This document shows, piece after piece, positions 1 to 15,400 of a stretch of 64,000 bases of DNA. Below the pieces are notes generated by a model that ran no database searches, was not told where the DNA came from, and worked only from the letters and a program-made list of their open reading frames with translations. Both the position numbers and the translations under genes were made by a program. Every line of letters begins with the position of its first letter. The stretch's first letter is position 1. The DNA is taken from contig JABBOT010000001.1 in the NCBI GenBank assembly GCA_016165875.1, positions 33,969,011-34,033,010 of the forward strand, given 5' to 3'. The stretch comes from Acanthopleura granulata (taxonomy: Eukaryota; Mollusca; Polyplacophora; Chitonida; Chitonidae).

Positions 1-271
1 CAACGAAGGCATTAAGTGGCAGATAAAAATTCAGGTTGTTGTCACCAGCATTTACATGTATAATGGGATACCTTTTCTTAAGCAATGGTGATTCAGTTCC
101 AAGCTGACTTGGCTATTGTTCTCACGCACTGCCCACAAAACGTCATCGTAAATGCAGGAATGAACAGTAGACTACACAGTTTGGATTACCTTCGACAGGA
201 AAGGTTTCCCACCGTCTTACTGCTGCAAACAAAAGTTACCCCACAGCTGTGTGAGGGTGAGAGATACTGAC

Positions 272-414
272 CTGTAGGTTGGCCAACACAGATTTGATCT
301 GATCTAGGATGGAGGTGACTGTGGTGTTGAGGAGCTCTGTAAGGTTTGCCCCACCCTCATTCTTCCCCAAGAGCCGAGGGGAGGCCAGGTTCTGACGGAC
401 ATCTGTCAGGCAAT
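272..414 (-). CDS. VPS51: VPS51 exon 12 (last in window)
   Basis: The exon has 143 nt and encodes [20 protein letters not shown], then [21 protein letters not shown], ending at donor GTCAGT. It matches the GCLTDVRQAL and LAELL-SILSHIK region of human VPS51. Positions 1-271 are the next intron; I see no further exon in them. Confidence 0.93.
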
Positions 415-3400
415 CTGTAGCAACAACAACAACAACACATACATGAAAAGTAAGTCAAAGATATAAAAAAAAAGTAGACCCTAACCTTAAGTGAAATATC
501 ACTGAAAATTAAATGTGACACTACTTAATGCGACATATTTTTTTTTTCAATTTTTTTTTTCACAGAATAAAATACAGTCAAACATTCGAATTCACTTAGG
601 CATTATGGATCAGTTTTTAAAAAGCCTTCATATCGAAAATAGTTGCTTTCACACCCTTTATGTACTACACTGCACTGGTTTGATTCACTGCCATGCATTG
701 GCAAAACGAAGCAAGTGATATCCAATTTTTTAATGACCAGCATTATTATCTGACTGTGAATGCAAATTAGGGCTGATATCAAAGGTATTTCGTCAAAGCC
801 TCTATTTATACTCGGCTAAGAGGAGGAGGATAACGGTATTGCAAAATATTCTAAGTCTGATAAAATGATGTCACTCAAAATCCAAATTTTGAAAATTTTC
901 CTACTGTCACTTGCTTGCTTTTGTCATTACAGGGCAGTTCAGGTTAAAGGACGGACAACACTGGGATTCATCTGTGACTAGCATGTCTAAAAACTCCACT
1001 GACAGACAGAGGTGGCAATGGACTGAAAGCTCACTGACAATGACTGCCATTCCCCTGCTTTCTCAAGTTCATCAGACCAGAAAAGGTAAATGTCAAAATT
1101 TGTGTCAACATGTCAATAATGAGGTGCTGATCTACTTGTGAGTATGTTAACTGAAGTCAAACTTAAGCATGAACTAAGTAGATGTTACTTCTGGTCTGCA
1201 CAGTATGACTAAACACTTACCTGAGAAATGCTGTTTGAGAGTGTGAAGATAATGTGCAGCCCTGTCTTTAGCAGCCTTTGATACAATCTCAGTGCCCGCT
1301 CTGTCAACAGTATATAAATTATACTACATTATGTGCAATGTCTTCAAATAGCCTGCCCTGTCAACTGGCAAGTTTCAATGTATATAAATTATACTACATT
1401 ACAATGTCTTAGTCCATACTGTCAACAGGCAATTAATTATACAAACAGACAATCCCTGTGCCTGTTTTGTAACAATGAACAATTACAATACATCATGGTG
1501 TTGTCAATACATAATTACTTATACAAGGTAATTATTCAAACTCAATGGCTTACAGCTGCTTCATACAGTTGATTTTAACTGCTGCTGATTAACAAATAAG
1601 CCTGCAGAGCTGAGTTCAGCTTAATTTTATGGCATAGGAGGATTGCCTGGCGCCTGCAGATTGCATTAAGCACTAAATCTAATATATAAAAACATTTATC
1701 CAATCTCAGCACCTCTTTAAGTTGGTCAATAAATGGGTGTCAATGCATGGTTATTCAGTGCCCACAGTAGATGTTAAAGTTCACATTCTGCCAGATGCAG
1801 AAGCAAAAGATATTTATTTATTTAATTGATGTTTCACACTGTATTCAAGAATATTTTACCTATGCAACGGCAGCCAGCATCATGGAGGGAAGAAACTGAG
1901 CAGAGCCCAGGGAAACCCACGACCATCCAAAGCAGAAGATATGTTACATGTACCATGGATGGGGTGATTTTACCTGGAAAAGTCTGTGTTGGGAATCAGC
2001 TTGTTCATGGCCTGAAGACGACGATGAAACCGATCCAGTGCCCGCACCAGAATTGTGTTGTCTCCAGTTTCTTTCTGTGAACAAGGCCAGAAGGAGACAT
2101 GGAAGACACAATCTGCATGTACTTATCACTGTGCCTATACACACACTGCAAATGTGAACTGGAAGCAATCCATAGCACTGTTCATGTGCATTTACATGCA
2201 TTTCTTTGATTGGTTTTTTATGCTAGTTGATCTTAACTCTTTCGTTAGGGAATATTTAACTCCCAGCCATCTGGGATTCTTTGGATCTTTAGAACAACAA
2301 GTTTAACAATCAGCGCTGACTTTAATGTAGCAACAACCAATTAGAAGCCGCTGAACAATGGTAACTAAGCGAGACGATGTGAGCAGCTGGCCATGCTGGT
2401 GAGCACAGATTTTGAACAACTGTGAGCAGAAAGTTGTAGCAAAAGAGCTAAAATACCATATGAACATTTATTTCATTTATTTATTTGACTGATGTTTAAC
2501 ACAACAGTGGGTGCGCAACAATTTTTCACTTACATGACAGTTTATGAGTAGAGGAAGTGAAGGAAGCCACCAGAACTAACTGGGGGAAACTACTGACCTT
2601 TGGCATATCACTGATGAACTTTCCCACATGTGATGTACTGATATGCAAGCCATACTGGTGAAAGACAAGTAAAGTGGCCTTCAACGAACACTAGGCTGCG
2701 CACATGCCAAGCGCTATCAACCACCTTCTTTACAATTACATTTACAATGTCTTTAAAACTACACGCTGTTATTTCTCTTTTGACAAGAGGATTGATCTGT
2801 TGTGCTGCACAATTTTCACGTCATGACAGTTTTACAATACATGTAATCCAGCGGATGTACATGCCCATTTGTTTTTTCAGCTGTAAGCTACATGAGCTTC
2901 CGTGGCTCAGTTGGTTAGAGCGCTAGTGCGGTGTAATGACCCGGAAGGCTCCCACCAATGCGGTCACTGTGAGGGCAAGTCCAGCTAATGCTGTCATCCA
3001 CAGGTCCGCCAGCAACCTATGGATGGTTACGGGTTTCCCTTGGGCTATGCCCGGCTTCCTCCCACCACAATGCTGGTCGCCGTCGAGTAAGTGAAATTTT
3101 CTTGAGTACGACATGAAACACCAATCAAATAAATAAATAAATAAATACATGCACTCACTATGCCAGTATTACTATTTTATTACTACTGTGAACCAACCTC
3201 CAGTAAAACTCTCCTCTGTACAAAGCCAAAGTACTGCTCCATCAAACAGTTCACAAAGTTCACCAGTTTCTTCAATGCTATGGCATCTAGACCCTCGCTG
3301 CAAATCAGATACACACATATCACCTTATATACTTAAAGTGGAACAATTCTCTTCAAAACCCATCAAACTTGTAACCATCAAACACACATATTTTAAGTCT

Positions 3401-6400
3401 CTTTCTTGACGATCGAATCATGAGAAAAGGACACTAAATGGATTAAGTAAAGCTAAATTTGGAAAGTTTAGATGATCACCATTCTTGACAACATGTATCT
3501 ATACCGTTATCAGCAATCAAGACAATACATGTATGCATATTAAACATGACAGTTACGTGATCTTACTGGTCATCACCTGATTTTCCCCAGGTTTGTCAGA
3601 ATGCAACTTGTTGAACCACTGCCACCTTACTTCTGAAATGTGTATGTGAGCTAAAAGACTCCCTATTTACATGCATTAATCTGGACAGTCCAGCTTACTT
3701 TATTGCATCTCTTCAGAAATTCAAATTTTTCTCCAGATATGGTAGTTTATGATTATTAATCACCTATTTCACAGTGATACGTGTACATTGTACCTTAATG
3801 TCTGATATTAACAAGTGCTGAAAACCCTGAAATTTGACCATATACCATTAACCCGTGTAGATCAAGGCTGTGCACAGTCCCTGCCCCCCTCCCCCCAGCA
3901 AATACAAGCAAGTCTTTATATGATGTTCCTCAGCAAAACAAAAAACTGTACATATATGTGCGACATTTACTTATGATGGCCAGTTAATTTATTGAACTGT
4001 AGTTACTGCTATGGTCAAGATTTTTCAGTTAAATGATGTTTAGGTGAGCCCTCAAGTTTTGATACCATATGTTTTTGGTGAGCTCATGTATGTGACAAAT
4101 GCTTATGTATGTGTCGCAGAAACTTCATGCAGGGCCACACCAGACAGCACGGCTTTTCGACTGGCCAATTCATTGTGTGGGTAAAGCTAAAATGTTTGAG
4201 GAAAATGTTCTTTGTTCCATTCCTGTACTTCATCCACTTAATTGTGCAAAGCCAAAACCAAATGTAATATTAAGCAAATTAAAACAATGCCCACAACTGA
4301 AAATTACACCTTAATAATCCAAAAGCCCCACATGAATGTGTCAGGGTAAATTTAACTGTGATATATGGCAAGGGAAAAAGAAACAAAAAGCATCACCAGC
4401 ACAAAAACATGACTTGTGACTGAATAACAACAGCAGCATGGCTTGTTTGTTTATCAGCACGTGTTACACAGAGAATGACCCACACTTCTGTTTACACTTA
4501 AAGATACACGTGCACACCAGGTGCTTCTCTCATGGACAAAAACATGGCATATCTCACTGTTCACAGTGTATCCAAATTTTGTTTCACTGTGCTTGGATAA
4601 GTCTCTCACAATGTATGCGGTGTAATCACTGTCCAGCCAAGTCTTTAACATAACACATGACAAACCACCACAGTGACGTGCCCCCATGGAAGGCTGTGAC
4701 CACCTCATTCCCTGCTTTATCCCCACACCTGCCCAGTGAAGCTGAGGGCGCCATAAAGGCAGGCAGAGTTCTAAAGCCAAATTCTCACTTACATATATTG
4801 TATGAAGACGATGTCAGACCAGTGACCACTGGTGGGAAGTGAACGCAATCATTAATATACCTTTGTCTTGTCATATTACCATACCGTAAATCTTCAACTT
4901 TTTCAATCACTAAAGCAGATTTTCAAGGGTAGTGTATCAGGGAAATATCTAGAGCCAGTTTTAGTTGCAGAAAACACTTGGGCCCTCAAACTGTTAGGCA
5001 CCTAAATTTTTCAATCTGTTATAAAACTGAGAAGTAAACTGAACACAAATACCATGGTGTACCAATAAAAATGTTTAGTTATGCAAATGTCTGTCATTCA
5101 CAGACTTGAACACCCTCAGAAAGCAGCACTGAGAGCTGCGATTTACACAATGTATTAATGCACACTGCCACTTATGAAGTTTGGGATCAAAATCAGAATT
5201 CGCCAGAGAGTGGGGCATGCGCTGTGAGGAGTATGGTCCTGTCTCCAGTTAGTGTGAATTCTTTACGAGACTTTCACTCCCTAGAAATGATGGGGAACTG
5301 AACAGGTAACTTACTCCTCCTGCTGTCGGTTGAGGAACATGTCATTGTAGGAGGCGATGAGCAGACAGATGTTGCTGAGGAAGTTGTTACAGCCTGAGTC
5401 CACAAACTCCAAAATGTCCTGTCACACAAGAATACAGCTCTGTTACAGTTAGCATGCTCTACCTAAATATACTGTACACTGTATTTACAATAGCAACAGA
5501 AAAAAAAAATGTGCAAAAATAAAGGCACATTAAAAACCCTAGGTCATTAAAAATGTTGGAGACAAACGACAGGCTTGACTGCCTCAGTCTCACTTTGCTC
5601 TTAATCAGTGACACAACCAGTGTCATCATGGTTTTATCTGGGCATGTCTCCCTTCAAATTGAAACCCACCTTACTTCTGCTCAGTTTTCAACCTTTTGAA
5701 CAGTACTTTGGTCATAATACCACAGTGTCTCTCAGTTTTGTTCAACCAGTTGAAAGGAGAAGAAAGTTTGCAGTGCTGTCTCTAACACCGAACCATCATG
5801 CAGAAGTCACCAGACATGACACCAGACATGACATCCAATGCTAGGAGAGGGTATACAAGCTTGCTGGCATCATTTGCTTTCTCTTCCACATGCAGTCTCA
5901 ACAGCCATCTGTTTAAGAGTAGATGTACCTACTGTATTCATGAGGCCTCCGTGGCTCAGTCGGTTAGCGCACTAGTGCAACGCAATGACCCAGAAGCCTC
6001 CCACAAATGTGATTGCTGTGAGTTCAAGTCCAACTCATGCTGGCATCCTCTCCAGGCATACATGGGAAGGTTTGCCAGCAACCTGCAGATAGTTGTGGGT
6101 TTCCCCCGGCCTCTGCCCAGTTTCCTCTCACCATAATGCCGGCTACCGTTGTATAAGTGAAGCATACTTGAGTACGGTGTAAAACACCAATCAAAATAAA
6201 TAAATAAATACATGAGGAATGAGAAAATGAAAGTACGTGTCCAGAGCCAGTCTGACACACAGGTATGTCTACCTACCATGGGAGCGTTGAGGTAAGCCTG
6301 GGCACTGGTGTCCCCCTCAGTGGCCAGCTCCTCTCCAGCCTGAAGGCGGATCTGAGCGTCCAGTTCGGAGAGGTCAGCAGACAGCTTGTGACGAGCACTG

Positions 6401-9400
6401 CAAACAGTAATCATTTTGTATTTTGGGGGAGGGGTTACAGCATAATGGGGCAATAATCCATGTACATACAGGGGGTTTTCTGGCCAATTACTCATAGAAT
6501 GAAACTCATTCTAAACAATCAGAAAACTCAATAATTTTTCTACCAATCTATCAAAACTCATTTTGATAAAATTTTTTTTTCCATAAGATTCATTTTATGA
6601 AAACTCAATACAACTTTTGTCTAAATTTCTATTTTCCTGTATTTCCAGTCAGTGGCTAGAAAACCCTCTGAGATTATTAAAATCAATTTCATTAAATGAG
6701 AAAAAGCAGTCACGCTCACTGCATAGAAAAGCATTCTAGAAGAAGTTTGTTTTACCTAAAACAGGGATTTGGCCATAAATACTTCCCGTAATAGTCCTGG
6801 TGCAGCCATATTTATAGTGCTGCCTCACAGAAAAATGATAATGAAGACACCAGACATGACACCCAGGCTGTACCACCCTGATACTGGGCTGACAAACTCC
6901 AATATTTCTTACATGCTGGGTATCAGGTGAAAAAGTCGGGAGCATCAGTTGTAATGATATTCTCAAACTGATATCAAAGTCTCTAGCATAATTTGCAGAA
7001 ATCCTTTAATTGCACTTTACTCCATTCTCCTGCTCAACTGTTCTATATGTGAGTGTGAACTGAAGACTGTGAAACATTACATACTCTCACTTAACAGGAC
7101 TTAATTTTAGTACGCAATGCGATAAAATTTGAAAAGTTTTTTCTCTGACTGTGTACAGTTCTACTCTGCTGTATTACAGAGGCTGGTGTAAGGGATAACC
7201 ATGTGTACATACTGGTCTAGGAACTCATCACAGAGCTCTTCTGCTGGCTCGTTCAGCTGTAACAACAAGTCCACGCACTCCGTCAGCTGCTTGGGGGACG
7301 ACTGAAAACAGGGACAGTATCAGCACCACCAGTACATTGTGACGGACTGTAGTACAGATATTACAGATAGAATGACAGAGGTAACATCAGCACCACCAGT
7401 ACATTGTGACGGACTGTAGTACAGATATTACAGATAGAATGACAGAGGTAACATCAGCACCACCAGTACATTGTGACGGACTGTAGTACAGATATTACAG
7501 ATAGAATGACAGAGGTAACATCAGCACCACCAGTACATTGTGACGGACTGTAGTACAGATATTACAGATAGAATGACAGAGGTAACATCAGCACCACCAG
7601 TACATTGTGACGGACTGTAGTACAGATATTACAGATAGAATGACAGAGGTAACATCAGCACCACCAGTGCATTGTGACGGACTGTAGTACAGATATTACA
7701 GATAGAATGACAGAGGTAACATCAGCACCACCAGTGCATTGTGACGGACTGTAGTACAGATATTACAGATAGAATGACAGAGGTAACATCAGCACCACCA
7801 GTACATTGTGACGGACTGTAGTACAGATATTACAGATAGAATGACAGAGGTAACATCAGCACCACCAGTACATTGTGACGGACTGTAGTACAGATATTAC
7901 AGATAGAATGACAGAGGTAACATCAGCACCACCAGTACATTGTGACGGACTGTAGTACAGATATTACAGATAGAATGACAGAGGTAACATCAGCACCACC
8001 AGTACATTGTGACGGACTGTAGTACAGATATTACAGATAGAATGACAGAGGTAACATCAGCACCACCAGTACATTGTGACGGACTGTAGTACAGATATTA
8101 CAGATAGAATGACAGAGGTAACATCAGCACCACCAGTACATTGTGACGGACTGTAGTACAGATATTACAGATAGAATGACAGAGGTAACATCAGCACCAC
8201 CAGTGCATTGTGACGGACTGTAGTACAGATATTACAGATAGAATGACAGAGGTAACATCAGCACCACCAGTGCATTGTGACGGACTGTAGTACAGATATT
8301 ACAGATAGAATGACAGAGGTAACATCAGCACCACCAGTACATTGTGACGGACTGTAGTACAGATATTACAGATAGAATGACAGAGGTAACATCAGCACCA
8401 CCAGTACATTGTGACGGACTGTAGTACAGATATTACAGATAGAATGACAGAGGTAACATCAGCACCACCAGTACATTGTGACGGACTGTAGTACAGATAT
8501 TACAGATAGAATGACAGCATCAGAACCAGCCAGATCAAATGGATTACAAATATGATTAAATTTGAGATAAGGGACAATATGAAGAAACCCAGCTGTTATT
8601 GAGACATACATTTGCCAACTTCATAGACTAGTGCAAACACACAATGTACATTACATACACGTAGTTGTATGTTTGTACAAATGTATATTGCATGTGTGCA
8701 GGCTCAGAAGCTAAGAGCTGTAAATGACCTAAAATTTCGCCCCCAAAAATGCAAATTTATGTTATACATATATTATAAAATATTATTTTGGGGGGACTGG
8801 AACTTACATTTTTCAGTTTACGATACCATTTTACCATCTAAGCAACCTCATAACACCTTTCTAAAATCAATAGCACTCTCAGAATCAGGAAAAATGAGCA
8901 AATTTTAGATCATTTAGGGTAATTACAGGAAGCCCTTGTGAACTCACATCTTTGTCCTTGAAAGTCTCGCGCAGTTTGGCTGCCAGCTGGGTTATAATTT
9001 GAACACAATCCTCATGGATCCCTTGGAAACTTGGCATGTGCTTATAGTGATGCAGCACTTTCTTGGCCTTCGCATAATACCTGCCCACAACAAACAACAT
9101 GGATGCTGTGACTTGCAAAATTACACACATGTAGATCTTACTCATGCAAACAACACGTGAATGTTTTTCTCAACAAAAACGAATATGTTCAAAACACAGT
9201 TAATATTTATACATCCAGTGGGTAAAAAGGACACGCAATGAATTGATGAACAGGAGAGTCCAAAATGAAATGTTTCCCCATGTTTCTGTCCAGACGAGAA
9301 TTTCGAAGAAGGTGAGAAAGTGTTCCCTCAACGTAACACTTACCTAACAGCCTGACTGTAGGCTTGCATCTCTATACACTTGTTCAGTCTGGCTGGTAGC

Positions 9401-12400
9401 TCAAACAAAAACTGCAGCTGTTAAAAAAAGAAATATTTGTGTGATCAGTTCAAGTAATACATATTAACATAATTTTTAAATTGAAAGACAGCTCATGTTC
9501 AATGTCAAGTTTGCCCAAAAGGTTGGACAATATTGTGTATATTTCTGTGAAGCATTTCTTCTAACAGCTACTACGACAATTGAAATTGACATTTGGCCGT
9601 GCTCTGTCGGCTAGCGTGAAATGCAGCCATTCTGTGTGGGCTGTGATGTAATTCTTCCAAATGCAGAACACTCTTGTCACCTGCGACAATAGTTAGCTGT
9701 TAGAGTTGTGGTTGAAACTTATGTATATATGCAAATTTGTAACATGAAATGATGAAGAAACTTACTTCCGCCACAACACAATGGTCTGGAAATACTTTGC
9801 AGAGTTCTCCATGCATGTACTTGTTATAATTAAAATATAAAACATTAAAACAGTAGTCCTGTCCCTATGTTATTACATCTTACACTGAGAGTCAACTCAG
9901 AACATTTACGTCACAGCTTATAGACAGCTGATATTTTCTACCTCTCTGATTAGTCAGTCTCTCATAAGCTTAAAATCAAGGGCGCTCCAGATCCCCTGTC
10001 GGCAACAACATATTCTACACCTCAAAGGAAGATAATTCCGCAATGAATTCAAATAAATTCAAACAGTTTTTTGCTTTCAAGAGACAATGCTGTAATCTAT
10101 TTTAATGAACAATACCCCATCAAGAGCTGCCTTTTACTTTAACAGCTCTCTACATAATAAACATCATATTCAATGAATCACTACAGAGAGTGCCTAAAAC
10201 AGACAGACAGTATTACCCAGTTAACTTTGTCATTCAAAACACACGCATCTAATATTAGATAAATACATCACTGAAAGACGACTGAAAAAACTAAGAGACA
10301 AATGAGGGACAGGCACATTCTTATTTTTAAAAGTACAATCATTGCCATATTTTCCAGAGATGCATGTAACTCATTCTTACTTGCATGTATGTCTATAAAG
10401 TATACAACCTACCTTAATTCCTCAAACTTTTCGCATATGAAAGAGCAACTTACAGTGCAATTTATGCACATTTTTAACTTCATTTTGGAGACAAAACTAC
10501 ATTGGTTGGACTGGCCACTTTCAGCGCTTCACAAAAAGTATAATTTTATCAGTGAACACAGAATAATGCCTTGAGAATATGCTTGAATAAATGCCTCACA
10601 AACATCTGTAAAAAGTCGAACAATTACGGCAGTGTTTACGAATATCTGCCCAGACAGGTGTCTCCAGGTTTTGCAGGACAATCATGGACATCATGACCAC
10701 ATATTTACAGAAATAAGAATGAACACCCCTATGTGATTGGTCAGGCTAGCTAGGTGTGCAATATCATGGTTTACGGGGAATCCGTTGTCTTTTGATGAAC
10801 GAGCAAACAGCATTAGAGCCGGAAAACCTACCTTCTTGAGGAGAGAGTGCACCCCAGAGAACTTGATGATCTGCTGCCGGCGCCCCTGAAGTGTGTCGCT
10901 GATGTTGGCGCTGAACTGCGTGATAGACGCCATATTGGTGGCTAGGTGGTCCATCTCATCCTCCATCTTTCTGAAGTCGTTCTTCATCTGCAAAATTACC
11001 CCAAACACAGAGTAATGGCTTTTATTTGTAGAATACTGTGTCCGTTGGTTACGACTGTGAATGGGTTTATGGGTGGAAGCAACCAGTGTGACTGGAGTCA
11101 ATGATTAATAATATTCACCACATGTAGGTTATTGACCAGCTCATAGCTGGTATACAGCTGAGCCTGATCAACCATCTTTCAACTTCTACATGTCTACTGT
11201 TTACATGTATTTATTTATTATCGGAATTTTATGCAGGACTCGAGTACATTTCACTTATACGACGGCGGCCAGTATTATGGTAGGAGGAAGCTGGGTAGAG
11301 CCCGGGGGAAAGCCACGACCATCTGCAAGTTGCTAACAGACCTTCCCATGTAAAGCCGTATAGAAAGCCATCATGAACTGGACTTGAACTCATAGCAACG
11401 GCACTGTGTTAACATGTGTACTGTGGAGACCAGTGCTATGTCTGGCGTTAAATGACATGTATAAGATCTGTGCACTTCAGGTGTCCTATCTATATGAAGA
11501 TTTGTGGATTCCACATACATATATCTCCACTATAAGCAAGTCTGTTATCAGTATAAATACATCTATATAAATGTACATTTTGAATGTCACACATATATAC
11601 ATGTATTTCTAATGTCACATCTGTATTGGTATAATGTCACATCTGTACACATGTACATTTTATAATAGTGTCACGCCTACTGTATATATGCATACAGAAC
11701 CATACCATTACACATTTAGTATCAAATCTTTACACATATTGTACAGGGTCACTTTCTCCTTGAGAAATACTGACAAATTTTCCACTCACTTTTCATGAAA
11801 TTAATTTTGAGCTTTTCATACACTGGTGATGGAAAAATATCATTTTCTGATTTGTTTAAATTGTGTTTCTAAAAAGAAACTGGCTACAAAACGCCCTGAA
11901 TTTTTTAGTGACTCTGGCTCACCTTTCTGATGGTGTCCGTGGCACTGATGAACTTATTGTAATTCTCGTAGACCAGGGTCTGCATGTCACTGTCCAGCGC
12001 CTTGATCTGCTTGACCATCTCATGCTCTTTGTCCATCAGCTCGGTCAGCGACTTTTCCTTGATAACCTTCGTCAGGAAGATGTCCGGCTGGAAGTGGGCC
12101 CCATTGATGTCGCAGGGGTCAGTTGGGGCGCCTTCCCCCTTGGCCTCTGCCTCCATGCCGTAGTACATCTTCAGCATGCCGTGTCGGCGTCGGTGAGTCT
12201 CCTCCCCTCCCTGAGCACCGTCCTCGTCTAGTAAATCACAGTATATACAGCACAGTAACTTCTCATGTATTTGGTACATTATTTGGATGGGTGTACCAGC
12301 AATACACCAGGATTTGGGTGGGTGTGCCAGCAATACACCAGGATTTGGATGGGTGTACCAGCAATACACCAGGATTTGGGTGGGTGTGCCAGCAATACAC

Positions 12401-15400
12401 CAGGATTTGGATGGGTGTACCAGCAATACAGCAGGATTTTGGTGTCACAAACTGCTATATACATACATGTACATATTGGCAAAACACCTACATATCAATG
12501 CATGTGCCTTGAAATCATGCAGGAGTACTTGATGCCCCAAATAGATGCTACCGAATCAAACTTGGAAAAATAATCCAGCCCTTATTCACTCAGAACGATT
12601 AGAGGCCTCTATGACCTACCACAAGCACAGGCCACCCACAAGAACTGTGACATATACATGTATTTATATATCTCTAGAGTGTCTACAGATCTGAAAAAAA
12701 ACTCAAAACACACAGGGAGCTTAAATGCACTGCCCTGTGGGCATGGTAGACACTTGTACACCGTCGTCACATGTGGGCCGTGTACTCAGCCTATCACACC
12801 CCAGTGACTTCACCGTCACCAGTCACACTGCCCTTTACGCGCCGCTGCACATGGGAAGTCCCATGCGCTGTCGGGGCCCAGATCCTTTATGAATATCACA
12901 AGCGTTAATTCAATCAACATCACTGAGACACAGAGGTTTTCAGCAATGCTGATGTTATATTACTTATCTATACATACATTTATATAAGTATTTTATACAT
13001 ATATTGCTTAACAGCCAGTTTGCAACTGTACCTACCTGTACCTATTGGTAGTGTGGGCCTCTATATACAATGTACTTTTATTACCACCAATTATTATCTT
13101 AAATAAAATGGAAGTTAGACAGTTGGGAAATATCACTACAAATGCATGAACATATATACAATATTTGCTAGATGTCACCTTGTGCTCTTTGTTCAAAAAC
13201 ACTAATCTCAAGTAGAAACTGTAAACCAACAAACAAAACATACAGCAAAATGGCCATTGTGCCATGTAAAGAGAAAGGTGTGATGGCCAAGAAATTCAAG
13301 ACCGCAGCCATACTGGCATAATGGAAATCAATCCCAAATGTCCAGTCGCTCAGCTTAAACCACGGAGTAAGTATGAAACGGATTAGGTGAAAACTGTTCC
13401 AGACACTTTGTTCACAAGGACAGGTGTCAGTGTCAGGATATCCAAAACGACCAATCGCCATACTGGATTATGAAGAATGACAAAAATCTACCCCGATGGT
13501 CTGCTCACTGACTGAAATTAACCCAATGTGTACATATGAACTTAACTGGTCTGTCTCACATGCAGGCCAATTTTCATATAGGCACCTGAATAGGTGCCAA
13601 AATTAGATGCAAACTGGCATGCGTACATTTAAAAAACTGTTTATTTTGATTAAATGCAACTCTGAAAATCCATGAGTTAATATCACTTGTTGAAATCACT
13701 ATCTTTGTTACTAAAGTTGCATGTTTAGTGCAATGTAATATAGTTCTACAAATTCTCAATTTCAGCCAAAATTGTGAGTCGCAAAAATGTTCCTAACATG
13801 AAAGACCACTGAAAACTGTATCTGAAAATACCATCACTGATTTTTTTAGATTTTTTTTTCACCAAATAAAATGCAATCAAATGTTTTGATTGAATGGTGG
13901 GTTTTATGGATCATACTGAACAGGCTGAAAAACAATGACGTCACAAATTAATTTTAGCTGATAAGTAGCCTTTGATTGTCATATTTCTACATTAACTACA
14001 GATACAGGTGTAGTACAACATTTATATTCATGTAAAACGTAAACATATAACAATCACATAAATTATATAATTATGCAAGTCTATGTAGGCATGTTTGTTC
14101 ATATGGTCCATAAAGTCCTCCATACAATCAAAACGAAAACCGTGTTTCATTTGGTGGGAAAAAAAAAATCAGTCAAGATACTTTCAGAGACAGCTTTTTT
14201 TATGCTCCATTCACTCACCACAACTTCATTTTTGAGTAGTCTTTCACTTTTCCATTGAAAAGAAACCAACAAAAGACATGTACAATGTCACATGCCTGAG
14301 AGGTTTGAACAATAAATGAAAATGTATATATATTGTATATACATATCAAATTTCATGAAACAGGGGAAAAAATCTCTCAAACAAACAAAACAAATATACA
14401 TGATATACACAGGTACTTTCTCAGGTGATCATTTTTTGATTGCCTTGATGAACATGCCAAGCCTATATAGAATAATCCCATTATAAGGCCATCCTTGAAA
14501 AATTACTTCTTGAGCATCTCTTGATCCTACATGTGTCAGAAAATATTTAAATTTTTATTTTTAATTTTTTTTTAGAAAATGAAAATGATAGTGGTTGATA
14601 AATAAAATAACATTAAGAAAAAAAAATTCTATCAAATTCACAACAAAAACTTCTGAGCACAGCCCTGTTTTCCTGGGTCATATGGGTGCTGCCCCACAAG
14701 CATATCTTTAATGGTGGCCTAATTGTTGGCATACCAAATATTTACTGAAAAGAAAGTGCAATCAGAGAAAAAAGCGAAAAACATGAAAACAAATAAAAAA
14801 CAAAACAACCCTCCACTCGGTCTTAAGACTTGCCTGGTCATTTAAGTTTTCCAGCTATATATAAACCTGAATGTTTTACTGTTCTCCGAGTGGACGTATT
14901 CCTGTATTGTGAGTGTGCTGTTTGGAAGCATGCAAATGATGTGCCTCAGATAACCCAGTTTTCCTTGTACTCTGCATACATGGCAGGCAGTGGAGGGGAC
15001 TCAGTCAGGCTGCCTGTATAATGGGTACAGTTGAGTTGCCTGTATGACGGGTTCAGTCAAGTTACCAGTATGATGGGTACAGTCAAGTTACCAGTATAAT
15101 GGGTTTAGTCAGGTTGCCTGTATGATGAGCAGTCAGGGTGCTAGTACGACAGATAGAGTCAGGTTATTTATGTGATAGGTACAGGTGGATTGCTATCATG
15201 ATGCGTACAGTCAGGTTACCTGTGTGATCATACAGCAGGCTACAATGATAGGTACAGCCAGATTACCTGAATGACTTATTTATTCATTTATTTGATCGGT
15301 GTTTTTCGCCGTACTCAAGAATATTTCACTTATAAGACGGCAGCCAGCAATATGGTGGGAGGAAATTGGGAAGAGCCTGGGAAAAACCCACCCCCATCCA

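Noticed and set aside
2893..2970. tRNA gene
   Set aside because: A and B box-like motifs belong to the tRNA-derived head of SINEs; no cloverleaf with a proper acceptor stem was seen. The same applies to the other SINE heads.
4454..4842. 108-codon minus-strand and 61-codon plus-strand frames
   Set aside because: They lie in VPS51 intron 8, overlap each other and have no recognisable domain.
5956..6495. 179-codon open frame on the minus strand
   Set aside because: It runs through an antisense SINE and part of VPS51 exon 7; the recognisable coding part is only the exon.
7315..8517. CRISPR array
   Set aside because: Units are directly abutting 67-bp tandem copies without unique spacers, in an animal intron.
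11863..12231. 122-codon open frame on the plus strand
   Set aside because: It is the antisense of VPS51 exon 2, whose minus-strand frame has clear homology and splice sites.
12123..12573. Several repetitive open frames on both strands
   Set aside because: They arise from the 31-bp minisatellite and antisense of exon 2.
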